Positions 1 to 6,638 of a DNA stretch of 10,366 nucleotides are shown here, one piece after another. This DNA is from JASFEQ01 sp050122535 (lineage in GTDB: Bacteria; Desulfobacterota; DSM-4660; Desulfatiglandales; HGW-15), in contig JASFIT010000138.1 in NCBI GenBank assembly GCA_050122535.1, positions 1 to 10,366 on the forward strand, read 5' to 3'. A program made the position numbers and the translations under genes. Each line of letters opens with the position of its first letter. The stretch's first letter is position 1. The notes below the pieces were generated by a model. The model searched no databases and was not told the origin of the DNA. It was given only the letters and a program-made list of their open reading frames with translations.

Positions 1-133
1 TCCAGGGAAGTTTAACGAGTTAGCCGTTGATTTTTTATCTGAGTGAATCGGGTCCGATCGTGTGCTTCACCGAATTCAAAGTTGGGTGTAGTAGACGTGA
101 GATCGGGTGTGAGGATGGAAAAGGGGGCAGCCA

Positions 134-805
134 ATGTTATCTGCTGAAGAATGGTGGAGCATTATGGAAGCCTATGGCTCTCGAATCTGGCCGGTGTCAC
201 TGGTCTCAGTGGCCATATCCGTAATGCTTGTTCTCTTTCTCTTTGTAAGGTTCGGAAGCGTTTCCAATTTGCTGATGAAGATCTACTTGGTTTTCTCCTT
301 CGCTTGGATAGGCATTGTTTTTTTCATGTCTCTGGGCAAAGGGCTGGCTGGAAACTACATCTTTGGTTCGATGTTCACCATTGTTTCGATCCTATTTGCC
401 GCGGATATCTTCAGGGGAAGAATGCAATTCCGTCTACCGGAACCCAAACGCCAGAAGTATATTACCCTGGGGCTGATGCTGGTCGTCCTCTGCTATCCGC
501 TGTTCAGCATAGCCTCTGGCCACCATTTCCCAAGAGTGATCATTCCCGGAACATACCCTTGCCCCACAACAGCTCTCGGGTTGCTCCTGCTGACCATGGC
601 TCTCCCACGAGTGGATAAGATCGTCTACATCGTGTTGCTATTCTGGGCCATTGTGTTTCCGCCATTTATCCAGATCCCTAAATATGGTGTCTATGAAGAC
701 GGGATTATGCTCCTGGTGGGCCTGTACAGTCTCGTCATGCTGGTGAAACACTGGAAGATTCATAGAGTACCTGACGAAGACACACAGCCGATGCGCTTAC
801 CCTAG
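134..805 (+). CDS. DUF6064-like multi-pass membrane protein
   Basis: A 223-residue integral inner-membrane protein of unknown function. About six or seven hydrophobic segments are visible, near residues 19-40, 47-66, 74-93, 108-127, 143-158, 162-180 and 187-204, followed by a short charged tail. The stretch around residues 119-150 (CYPLFSIASGHHFPR, then a PCPTT motif at 142-146) matches what I recall as the signature of DUF6064 proteins, where a YP..GH.(Y/F)P loop precedes PCPTT. The length of about 220 residues also suits that family. The ATG at 134 is preferred because a purine-rich run (GGGGG, 123-127) sits six bases upstream. The next gene is more than 400 bases away across repeats, so it is probably not cotranscribed tightly. 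The family call rests on remembered motifs; the membrane topology is seen directly. Confidence 0.8.
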   Translation: MLSAEEWWSIMEAYGSRIWPVSLVSVAISVMLVLFLFVRFGSVSNLLMKIYLVFSFAWIGIVFFMSLGKGLAGNYIFGSMFTIVSILFAADIFRGRMQFRLPEPKRQKYITLGLMLVVLCYPLFSIASGHHFPRVIIPGTYPCPTTALGLLLLTMALPRVDKIVYIVLLFWAIVFPPFIQIPKYGVYEDGIMLLVGLYSLVMLVKHWKIHRVPDEDTQPMRLP

Positions 806-820
806 CAAGTGACGAGTGGC

Positions 821-894
821 GGGCCTGCCCTGAGCCGTGTCGACCCTTCGACAGGCTCAGGGTCGGTGCTGAGCAAGGTCGAAGCATCGAAGGG
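821..894 (+). repeat. Dispersed palindromic repeat, copy 1
   Basis: The element runs from GGGCCTGCCCTGAGC through CCCTTCGACAGGCTCAGGG to a tail ending in GAAGCATCGAAGGG. The ends CCCTTCGA and TCGAAGGG are complementary, so it can fold back on itself. A nearly identical copy lies in inverted orientation at 6443-6517, and shorter pieces occur at 2387-2405 and 2507-2555. The CTTCGACAGGCTCAGG core is a common intergenic repeat in environmental bacterial genomes. It encodes nothing recognisable. Confidence 0.85.
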
Positions 895-989
895 TAAGGC
901 GCTAAATGAGTTGACTTGTAGGCGGTTTTTAATATTATTCTAACCAACCAGATTTTTCTTCCAATACGTTAATCACCGTTCTAGATACC

Positions 990-1059
990 ACCCCAGTGAA
1001 ATAGCCTTCACCCCGGTGGAATGGCTTCCAGATTCAACAGGGCATGGATTTCACGGGGT
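990..1059. repeat. Clustered ACCCCGGTGAAAT elements
   Basis: ACCCCAGTGAAATAG (990-1004) and ACCCCGGTGGAATGG (1010-1024) are direct imperfect copies spaced 20 bases apart. ATTTCACGGGGT (1048-1059) is an inverted copy lacking one base, so the cluster can form a hairpin. A further direct copy, ACCCCGGTGAAATAG, lies at 3164-3178 ahead of another gene. The function is unknown; a dispersed repeat family or a regulator site are both possible. Confidence 0.55.
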
Positions 1060-1062
1060 AAA

Positions 1063-1139
1063 GATGCTTGATTCTGGTAAACATATTCCTTTACCCAGAT
1101 TGCCCTCTAAATACGGATAGAGGCTTACCTCGGAGCATC
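1063..1139 (+). promoter_or_regulatory. Candidate three-way-junction RNA leader
   Basis: Three helices can be drawn by hand. The closing stem is GATGCT (1063-1068) with AGCATC (1134-1139). The second is TCTGGTAAA (1073-1081) with TTTACCCAGA (1090-1099), with one bulged C. The third is CCTCTA (1104-1109) with TAGAGG (1118-1123). The region ends 87 bases before the start of the aldolase gene, a usual distance for a leader RNA. It matches no riboswitch consensus I know, and a repeat-derived fold is an alternative. Confidence 0.3.
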
Positions 1140-1226
1140 CCATGAAATTGTATTGATCCTACTCCTGATGGAACATTTTTTTGGGAGTCAAGTGTGAGGA
1201 CATGGTCAAGGACAAGGGTAAACAGG

Positions 1227-2309
1227 ATGTTAAAGCAGGAAATAGATACGCCAGCGCTTCTGATAGACTTAGACCTAATGGAGAGAAATCTTGAAACACT
1301 GGCGGATTTCTTCAGAGGGAAGAAAGGGAAAGATTTCCGTCCCCACTATAAGACACCAAAATCCCCGCTTTTGGCTGCCAAGCAGATTGAATCCGGCGCG
1401 ATAGGTATAAGCTGCCAAAAATTAGGAGAGGCTGAAACCCTTATCACAGCAGGAATAACCGATGTTTTGATCACAAACGAGATCGTCGGTGATTACAAGA
1501 TACAGAAGCTGATCAGCCTTCGGACGCGTGGACCCGGACTCATGGTTTGTGTTGACAATGCCATACCAGCCAAGGCGCTCTCAGAGGAAGCACTGAAGAG
1601 AGGGGTTAAAATGCCTGTACTAATTGATGTGAATGTGGGCCAGAATAGGTGTGGCGTAGAACCAGGAAAATCAGCCGTTGATTTTGCCACGGAAGTCTCA
1701 AAGCTCAAGGGCTTGGAATTGAAAGGATTCCAATGCTACCACGGAACCCTTCAGGTCTGGGAGCAACGATATGGCATGGAGGCCAAACGACAAGAGATGG
1801 AGAAGTGCAACGGCCTGATTGTTGAGACGAGGGAATTGATGGAGGCGGCCGGGCTAAACACTGAGATCGTATCCGGGGCGGGGACGGGCACCTACAAGTG
1901 GCAATATCCCGTAATGAGTGAGGTACAAGCCGGATCCTACATCCTTATGGACTGGACGTATCACCTCACTGCTCCCGAGTTCGAGAGAGCCCTCACAGTG
2001 CTCACCACTGTTATCAGCACACCCACCCGAAATCGGTCGATTGTAGATGCTGGCTACAAGGCTGCTTCAACAGATTCAGGCATGCCAATACTTAAGGATG
2101 TGGAAGGGTACAAATATCAAAGTGCTGGAGATGAACACGGTATACTGACACCAGAAGAGCCCGGCAGGGAACTTAAGATTGGCGAGAAGTTGGAACTTTA
2201 TCCGAGCCACTGTGATACGACGATTAACTTGTACGACACCTATTATAGTATAAGGGACGGACAAGTGGAGGAAATCTGGCCGATAGCCGCCAGAGGAAAG
2301 TCCCAATAG
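1227..2309 (+). CDS. D-threonine aldolase / D-serine dehydratase family PLP enzyme
   Basis: A cytoplasmic, PLP-dependent fold-type III enzyme with an alanine-racemase-like N-terminal barrel and a C-terminal metal-binding domain. Family members cleave D-threonine or other D-3-hydroxy amino acids to glycine and an aldehyde, or dehydrate D-serine. The 360-residue length is normal. Conserved landmarks are DTPALLIDLDLMERN near the start, RPHYKTPKSP with the presumed Schiff-base lysine K42, CQKLGEAE, VDVNVGQNRCG, and PSHCDTTINLYD near the end with H328 and D330 as presumed metal ligands. His-x-Asp, rather than His-x-Cys, favours the aldolase branch over the D-serine dehydratase branch. The ATG at 1227 is chosen because the family begins just there and AAGGG lies eight bases upstream. 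An in-frame GTG at 1194 would add 11 non-conserved residues. The usual KTHK motif is KTPK here. The substrate is unknown. Confidence 0.85.
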   Translation: MLKQEIDTPALLIDLDLMERNLETLADFFRGKKGKDFRPHYKTPKSPLLAAKQIESGAIGISCQKLGEAETLITAGITDVLITNEIVGDYKIQKLISLRTRGPGLMVCVDNAIPAKALSEEALKRGVKMPVLIDVNVGQNRCGVEPGKSAVDFATEVSKLKGLELKGFQCYHGTLQVWEQRYGMEAKRQEMEKCNGLIVETRELMEAAGLNTEIVSGAGTGTYKWQYPVMSEVQAGSYILMDWTYHLTAPEFERALTVLTTVISTPTRNRSIVDAGYKAASTDSGMPILKDVEGYKYQSAGDEHGILTPEEPGRELKIGEKLELYPSHCDTTINLYDTYYSIRDGQVEEIWPIAARGKSQ

Positions 2310-2639
2310 TGTGCGGGGAGGGGGAGGCCTATTCCAGAGGACACCCGCCCTCGTCAAGACTACGGCGCGGCAAGGAGGACGGAGGACCCTTTGACAGGCT
2401 CAGGGCAAGCAGAAGACACCCGCCTCCGCTAACCGCCGTCTCTAACCGCCGTCGCTAAAGCTATGGCGGTCAGGAAGCTATGGCGGGCAGGGAAGACAGA
2501 ATATGGCCCTTCGATGCTTCGACCTTGCTCAGCATAAACCTTGCTCAGGGCAGGGAGTGAGGAGCAAGGTGTTTACATGGCCATACTATGTTTTCCGGGA
2601 TATCTTCAGAATAACTAGCCGAGATAATAGGAGCGAGCC
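2310..2639. repeat. Gene-free stretch built from a mosaic of short repeats
   Basis: Several repeat types are stacked here. CAGAGGACACCCGCCCTCG (2335-2353) recurs with three changes at 2410-2428. A CCCTTTGACAGGCTCAGGG piece of the dispersed repeat lies at 2387-2405. The 13-base units GCTAACCGCCGTC (2428-2440) and TCTAACCGCCGTC (2441-2453) are in tandem, followed by two 17-base tandem units beginning AAGCTATGGCGG (2458-2474 and 2475-2491), complementary in part to the CCGCC units. A fragment of the long palindrome lies at 2507-2555. A reading frame on the minus strand at 2076-2357 is a shadow of the aldolase gene. Only the last 80 bases look like an ordinary gene upstream region. Confidence 0.75.
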
Positions 2640-3125
2640 ATGGGGAGCATACAGGGAATTAACCATATTGCCTTTGCCGTAAAGGATCTGGATGCATCTA
2701 TTAAATCCACTCTTGAGATCCTGGGCGGAGAGCTAATCGTGAAATTCGAAAGCACAGAGCAAAAATACATTGGCGCATGCATTCAATTGGGTGAAAACAT
2801 TATCAGTTTTCTGCAAGCCACGGATGAGAGTAGCTTTGTGGCTAGACACATTGAGGTAAAAGGGGTGGGCGTCCAACACATGGGCCTGACAATTGAGAAT
2901 CTCGATGCGTATGTGGAAGCATTAGAGCGCAAAGGGGTGCGCGTGGATAAAACCGATATGGCGAATGAGAAATTCAAGGAGGCGCTTGTGGGGCCAAAGA
3001 CCGGTAACGGTATAGTGCTACAGCTTATGGAGTGGAAAGACGGTCCCATGGATGTTTCACGGGAAGGCAAGGAGCGGTTAAAACAGAAGTACCGTGAAAC
3101 ACCCGGCTTGCGGTTGATGGAGTAA
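2640..3125 (+). CDS. VOC-superfamily protein resembling methylmalonyl-CoA epimerase
   Basis: A 161-residue cytoplasmic protein with two glyoxalase/VOC half-domains. NHIAFAVKDLDASI (8-21) opens the first and QHMGLTIENLDAYVEAL (79-95) opens the second, the second ending in GNGIVLQLMEW. The layout, including the segment ATDESSFVARHIEVKGVGVQH between the halves, matches methylmalonyl-CoA epimerases. H9 and H80 align with that enzyme's two histidine ligands. By my hand alignment the other two ligand positions are Ser56 and Gln128, where Gln and Glu are expected, and the catalytic Glu position is Gly45. The reaction is therefore probably different, or metal binding is altered. The start is well set: AGGAG at 2629-2633 is six bases before the ATG. 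It lies in the same direction as the aldolase and aminotransferase genes, suggesting a shared amino-acid or acyl-CoA pathway, but its substrate cannot be named. Confidence 0.82.
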   Translation: MGSIQGINHIAFAVKDLDASIKSTLEILGGELIVKFESTEQKYIGACIQLGENIISFLQATDESSFVARHIEVKGVGVQHMGLTIENLDAYVEALERKGVRVDKTDMANEKFKEALVGPKTGNGIVLQLMEWKDGPMDVSREGKERLKQKYRETPGLRLME

Positions 3126-3163
3126 GGCTGCTAGAGAATAAAATGAACCGAAGAGGACAGAGT

Positions 3164-3209
3164 ACCCCGGTGAAATAGTGGCGGTAAACCGCCAGGGGGT
3201 TCTCACCCC
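3164..3209 (+). repeat. ACCCCGGTGAAAT element followed by two small hairpins
   Basis: ACCCCGGTGAAATAG (3164-3178) repeats the elements near 990-1024. It is followed by GGCGG-TAAA-CCGCC (3180-3193) and GGGGT-TCTC-ACCCC (3196-3209). There is no run of T after either stem, so an intrinsic terminator is not supported. This may be a mobile repeat or a leader structure for the large gene beginning at 3302. Confidence 0.45.
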
Positions 3210-3301
3210 GTTATCTGAGTGGGAGTGGGGTCAAGCTGTGCACTCAGGAGATCTGAGGAAGCTGGACCCATCAGTGATAACTTGATTTAGGGAAAAACAT
3301 C

Positions 3302-6300
3302 ATGAAGCTGTGTCAGAAATGTGGCCAATCGGTGGCCGAAGATATCGGCACGTGTCCAAGCTGCGGTGGCGAAGTGGGCGAAGGGATAAAGACCATCGAC
3401 GATTATCGCATTGAGGAGGTTCTACACGAGGGCCACGACAGCATCCTCTGTCGTGCCGTTAAAGAGGGCGATGATAAGCCTGTCATGGTCCGACTCTTCA
3501 CGCCTCAATCCGCACTCAATGAAGAGGTGGCCGACAGACTCAAGAATGAATTGGAGGAACTTAAGAAGCTTCCGGCTGAGCACTTTGTCAGCCACCAGGA
3601 GATCAGGCGTTCCTCTGAGGGACTGTGGTACCGGGTGAGCGAATGGGTTGACGCCGAGAGCTGGGGGGACCTGGTGCGCTCCGGGCACCTGGAGGACTAT
3701 CGAGTGGCCTTTGACCTCTTTTCTAGAATGGCCTCTGTCCTGGCCACCCTGCACGAGGCAGGACACATCATCCCCCACTTGATCCTGAATGACATCATGT
3801 TGATAAAGGACGGAGAGGGCGCATACGACGTCAAAATCGACTACAAGCTCTCCCGATTCCTGGATCCGAAGCTAGATCGGCCGGGTCCCATGTTGAAACG
3901 ACTCCTGGCCTGCCACCCGGACATCATCAATCAGCGACCGCTGGATTTTCGAAGTGATATTTGGTCGCTGGGTAAGATATTCATAGAACTCCTCACGGCC
4001 GACTATGAGACCTGCGACTTCTCGGCCAAAATAGATGAACTGTCGCTGCCTCAAGAGGCTGAGGCCCTCTTTAGAACCATGCTTGCCGAGGACCCGGCTC
4101 TACGGCCCGGCTCTATGGACGAGGTGGCTGACGCCCTCAGCCGGATCTCGGCAGAGGAGATTGAAGCAGCGAAAACACGGGCGACGGAACTGGCCGCAAC
4201 TTCAGCCAAGGCGGTCAGGCGGATCAAAAAAAGGCAGACATTGCTGGCGGCTTTGATCGCCCTGTTGATAGTGGCCGGAGGCGTTGCCTGGTTTCAACTG
4301 GGCGTGAAGAAGAAGGATAGCGTAACCATTCTTGAGAATTACGCCAACCAGTACGCCCGATCCGTGGCCTTTGTGGTGGTGGAATACTGGCTGAAAGAGG
4401 GCGAGAATACCGTTTATCGAAATCGTGGTGAGGGCACAGCTTTCCTGGCAGACGAGGACGGGTACTTGCTGACCAACCGCCATGTGGCCTGCCCTTGGCT
4501 AGAAGACAGCACCCTCCTCGAGGTGATTGCCCTTTTCAGACGAAGCGGCCGATCAGCCCGCTTTGGCTACAAGATGTTGCTCTGGTTCGAAGGGGAAAAA
4601 GCGTTTAAGCACTCCGCTGACCTGATTGGCTCCCAGGAAATGGATGACATTTACTTTCCCGGTTCGGCCTTTCGTTCGGACGGTATCCCTCGCCTGACGA
4701 TTGCCGGGGTGGCCAAACCGCCGGTCCAAACCCGGCAGCTGGTCACATCTCCGCTCAGGGATGATTTCGCGGTTCTCAAAATAGATCGAGTGCCAGCGGG
4801 GCTAAGTCCCCTGCCCTTGGATCTGAAGCTGGACCCCAGGCGTATTCCCAAGCTTTCACGGGTCATGACCCTGGGCTTTCCCCTGGGCAGCCGATACCAG
4901 GGCAGCACGGTCAACGTGAGCGTCACCGGGGGCCATGTGCGCCGTACATTTGAAGACCTGCTACAGGTTGATATCGCATTCTACGGGGGTGACAGTGGGG
5001 GTCCGATCATCGACACGCGGGGGAAGGTCATCGGCATTGCTTCCGGGGTGGCCACGACTCTGGCTCCGGGGGTGATGCCCATTACCACCCCTTTATGGAA
5101 CTTGGCGATGGTCCAACCCATTACAAAAGCCGCTGCCTTTCTCCATGATCTGAAAGCAGGCCAGGTCAAATGGAGCGGAATTATCGATCTTTCCCTGGAG
5201 GGCAAGCTCAGAGAAATTGTCCGGATAGCCTTTCAGGGCCGCTGGGCCGAAGCCATGGCCCTGGCCGATAAAGAGCTCAAGCTCAGCTCCGATCCCTCCC
5301 TTGTCATGGCCGGGGGGATGATGCACTTCTGCGCGGGCGACGATCAGGGCGCTAGTCGGCTTTTTGCCCAGTCCGTGTCCATGGACCCTGAGAACAAGGT
5401 GGCCAGGCTGATGCTGTATATCATCGGCTGGCAGGCTGGCACGCCCTCTGTGGACGTTCACCGCGACGCCTTGCTGGCCTTGGACTGGCGCTCTGAGGCC
5501 GAGTTCCTGGGTTATGTATGCCGGGTGCTGGAAGGCATTGTGGATGAGGAAACAGCCCTCAGAGGTTGGGACACCGCGAGTGAGCGTAGTTGGCTCCGTT
5601 ACGCTGTAAGCCTCATCAAGCAAAAACGCGGGCAGTGGGCTGAATCGGAAAGCTTGCTGAAAGAGGCCGTTTTGTCGGCGAATGCGCAAGCCTGGGAATT
5701 CTTCTTGTCCCGTGCAAAACTGGAGGAGGTTCAGAAGAGGAGGTTGGAGGCTCTGCAGGGTAATGATCAGTGGGCTGAATACCAAGCGAGTATTGATGCT
5801 TTCAACCGGGCCGTCCAAAAAGATCAGACGACCAAGGAAAGACGACGGTCAGAGCTGGCTGCTCTAAGAGCGGAGCTTCAAAATCCTCTCACCAGCATGA
5901 AAGGCCGGCGAGAGGCACTTGAGAAGATCTTGGAGGAAGTTCCGGACAATGGAGACGTTCTGGTGGGGCTGGCTTTTTACAACGGCATGGAGGAGGCCTG
6001 GGACAAGGCCTTGACATACACCCGGACGTTCCTGGAGAGAAGCGGGAGACAGGGCGCCAGTCGTCTGCGCATGGGGCTCCTGGAGGCCGAGATTCTGCTT
6101 TACACAGGGAAACAGGAGGAGGCGCGAGCCGGCCTTGAGGTGTATACCCGGGTGACCAGGGATTCGTGGTTCCGGTCTATCAGCGAGTGCCTGCTGGGGA
6201 AAAGAAGTGTGGAGTCCCTGAAAAAGGAGGCGGGAAAGCGCCCGGAGAACCTCATTACCCTTTACACCGCTCTGGGTCTGTGGGCCGAAGGGTCCGGGGA

Positions 6301-6427
6301 GAAGGAGAGGGCTGTCGAGCACTACAAGGAAGCCTTGGAGTCTCTAATGGATACCTGGCACGAGTTCGATTTCGCCAGGGAAAGGATAAAGCGTCTGAGG
6401 CAGCGTGGAGTGAGGAGTAAGGAGTAA
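3302..6427 (+). CDS. Zinc-ribbon / pseudokinase / membrane / trypsin-like protease / TPR protein
   Basis: A 1041-residue multidomain protein. Residues 4-21 form a zinc ribbon (CQKC and CPSC; C4, C7, C18, C21). Residues about 35-282 follow the fold of a Ser/Thr protein kinase, with DFRSDIWSLGKIFIELLT (215-232) well kept. The catalytic motifs are degraded: the VAIK lysine is R64, the HRD loop reads IPHLILNDIML, and DFG reads DYK (180-182). It is probably a pseudokinase. RRIKKRQ (306-312) precedes one membrane helix (about 313-331), placing the N-terminus in the cytoplasm and the rest outside the inner membrane. Residues about 340-620 are a trypsin-like protease with an intact triad: H394 in LLTNRHV, D488 in DFAVLK and S565 in GGDSGGP. 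Residues about 636-1025 are helical TPR-like repeats with a coiled-coil stretch near 800-860. TAGGGA (3288-3293) is eight bases before the ATG. It is likely a membrane sensor or quality-control protease; its partners are unknown. The gene is richer in GC than its neighbours. Confidence 0.9.
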   Translation: MKLCQKCGQSVAEDIGTCPSCGGEVGEGIKTIDDYRIEEVLHEGHDSILCRAVKEGDDKPVMVRLFTPQSALNEEVADRLKNELEELKKLPAEHFVSHQEIRRSSEGLWYRVSEWVDAESWGDLVRSGHLEDYRVAFDLFSRMASVLATLHEAGHIIPHLILNDIMLIKDGEGAYDVKIDYKLSRFLDPKLDRPGPMLKRLLACHPDIINQRPLDFRSDIWSLGKIFIELLTADYETCDFSAKIDELSLPQEAEALFRTMLAEDPALRPGSMDEVADALSRISAEEIEAAKTRATELAATSAKAVRRIKKRQTLLAALIALLIVAGGVAWFQLGVKKKDSVTILENYANQYARSVAFVVVEYWLKEGENTVYRNRGEGTAFLADEDGYLLTNRHVACPWLEDSTLLEVIALFRRSGRSARFGYKMLLWFEGEKAFKHSADLIGSQEMDDIYFPGSAFRSDGIPRLTIAGVAKPPVQTRQLVTSPLRDDFAVLKIDRVPAGLSPLPLDLKLDPRRIPKLSRVMTLGFPLGSRYQGSTVNVSVTGGHVRRTFEDLLQVDIAFYGGDSGGPIIDTRGKVIGIASGVATTLAPGVMPITTPLWNLAMVQPITKAAAFLHDLKAGQVKWSGIIDLSLEGKLREIVRIAFQGRWAEAMALADKELKLSSDPSLVMAGGMMHFCAGDDQGASRLFAQSVSMDPENKVARLMLYIIGWQAGTPSVDVHRDALLALDWRSEAEFLGYVCRVLEGIVDEETALRGWDTASERSWLRYAVSLIKQKRGQWAESESLLKEAVLSANAQAWEFFLSRAKLEEVQKRRLEALQGNDQWAEYQASIDAFNRAVQKDQTTKERRRSELAALRAELQNPLTSMKGRREALEKILEEVPDNGDVLVGLAFYNGMEEAWDKALTYTRTFLERSGRQGASRLRMGLLEAEILLYTGKQEEARAGLEVYTRVTRDSWFRSISECLLGKRSVESLKKEAGKRPENLITLYTALGLWAEGSGEKERAVEHYKEALESLMDTWHEFDFARERIKRLRQRGVRSKE

Positions 6428-6433
6428 GGAGTA
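6413..6433 (+). repeat. Three tandem copies of AGGAGTA across a stop codon
   Basis: The 7-base unit AGGAGTA is repeated exactly three times, and the TAA stop of the large protease gene (6425-6427) falls inside it. The last few residues (Arg-Ser-Lys-Glu) are therefore encoded by repeat sequence. Because the unit is not a multiple of three, a gain or loss of one unit would change the last residues, although stops follow quickly. Confidence 0.8.
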
Positions 6434-6442
6434 AGCAGTGAG

Positions 6443-6517
6443 CCCTTCGATGCTTCGACCTTGCTCAGCATCGACCCTGAGCCGTGTCGAAGGGTCGACG
6501 CCGCTCAGGACAGGCCC
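6443..6517 (-). repeat. Dispersed palindromic repeat, inverted copy
   Basis: The reverse complement of this segment matches 821-894 almost base for base, from GGGCCTG through GTCGACCCTTCGACA to GAAGCATCGAAGGG, with a few substitutions and one inserted base. The two copies face each other across about 5.5 kb that holds the aldolase, VOC and protease genes. Confidence 0.85.
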
Positions 6518-6565
6518 TCACTTCACACTCCTGCGAGGTGTAGTGAAAGCAGTTGAGCTTTACAA

Positions 6566-6610
6566 GCAGTAGAGGGCGGTGTAATATCCGCCCCAGAAGA
6601 AATGTACTGC
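6566..6610 (+). promoter_or_regulatory. Nested hairpin before the aminotransferase gene
   Basis: An outer stem, GCAGTA (6566-6571) with TACTGC (6605-6610), encloses an inner stem, GGGCGG (6574-6579) with CCGCCC (6588-6593) and an eight-base loop. It ends 28 bases before the ATG. It could control translation of the aminotransferase or be one more repeat. It is too far upstream to cover the start codon directly, and no T run follows. Confidence 0.3.
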
Positions 6611-6638
6611 CTGATGAAAGGGGAATCATTATCAAAAG

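Larger units (their letters stand above)
806..1226. other. Intergenic stretch with repeats and a possible structured leader
   Basis: No convincing gene lies in these 421 bases. They hold a long dispersed palindromic repeat (821-894), a cluster of ACCCCGGTGAAAT-type elements (990-1059) and a candidate three-stem RNA fold (1063-1139), each listed separately. A leftward reading frame at 735-947 lies inside the repeat and the end of the membrane-protein gene and has no family resemblance, so it is not called. Confidence 0.6.

Noticed and set aside
35..45. TTATCTGAGTG shared with 3211-3221
   Set aside because: An 11-base match is expected by chance several times in a window of this size, and the flanks agree only loosely.
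27..224. Short rightward reading frame at the window start
   Set aside because: It uses a TTG start, overlaps the membrane-protein gene in another frame and shows no family features.
821..894. Palindromic repeat considered as a transcription terminator or CRISPR unit
   Set aside because: There is no T run and no regular array of spacers; the copies are kilobases apart and differently oriented.
5093..5818. Long minus-strand reading frame of 241 codons inside the protease gene
   Set aside because: It lies wholly opposite a well-supported coding region, has proline-rich low-information sequence and no recognisable motif; it is a shadow of the GC-rich gene.
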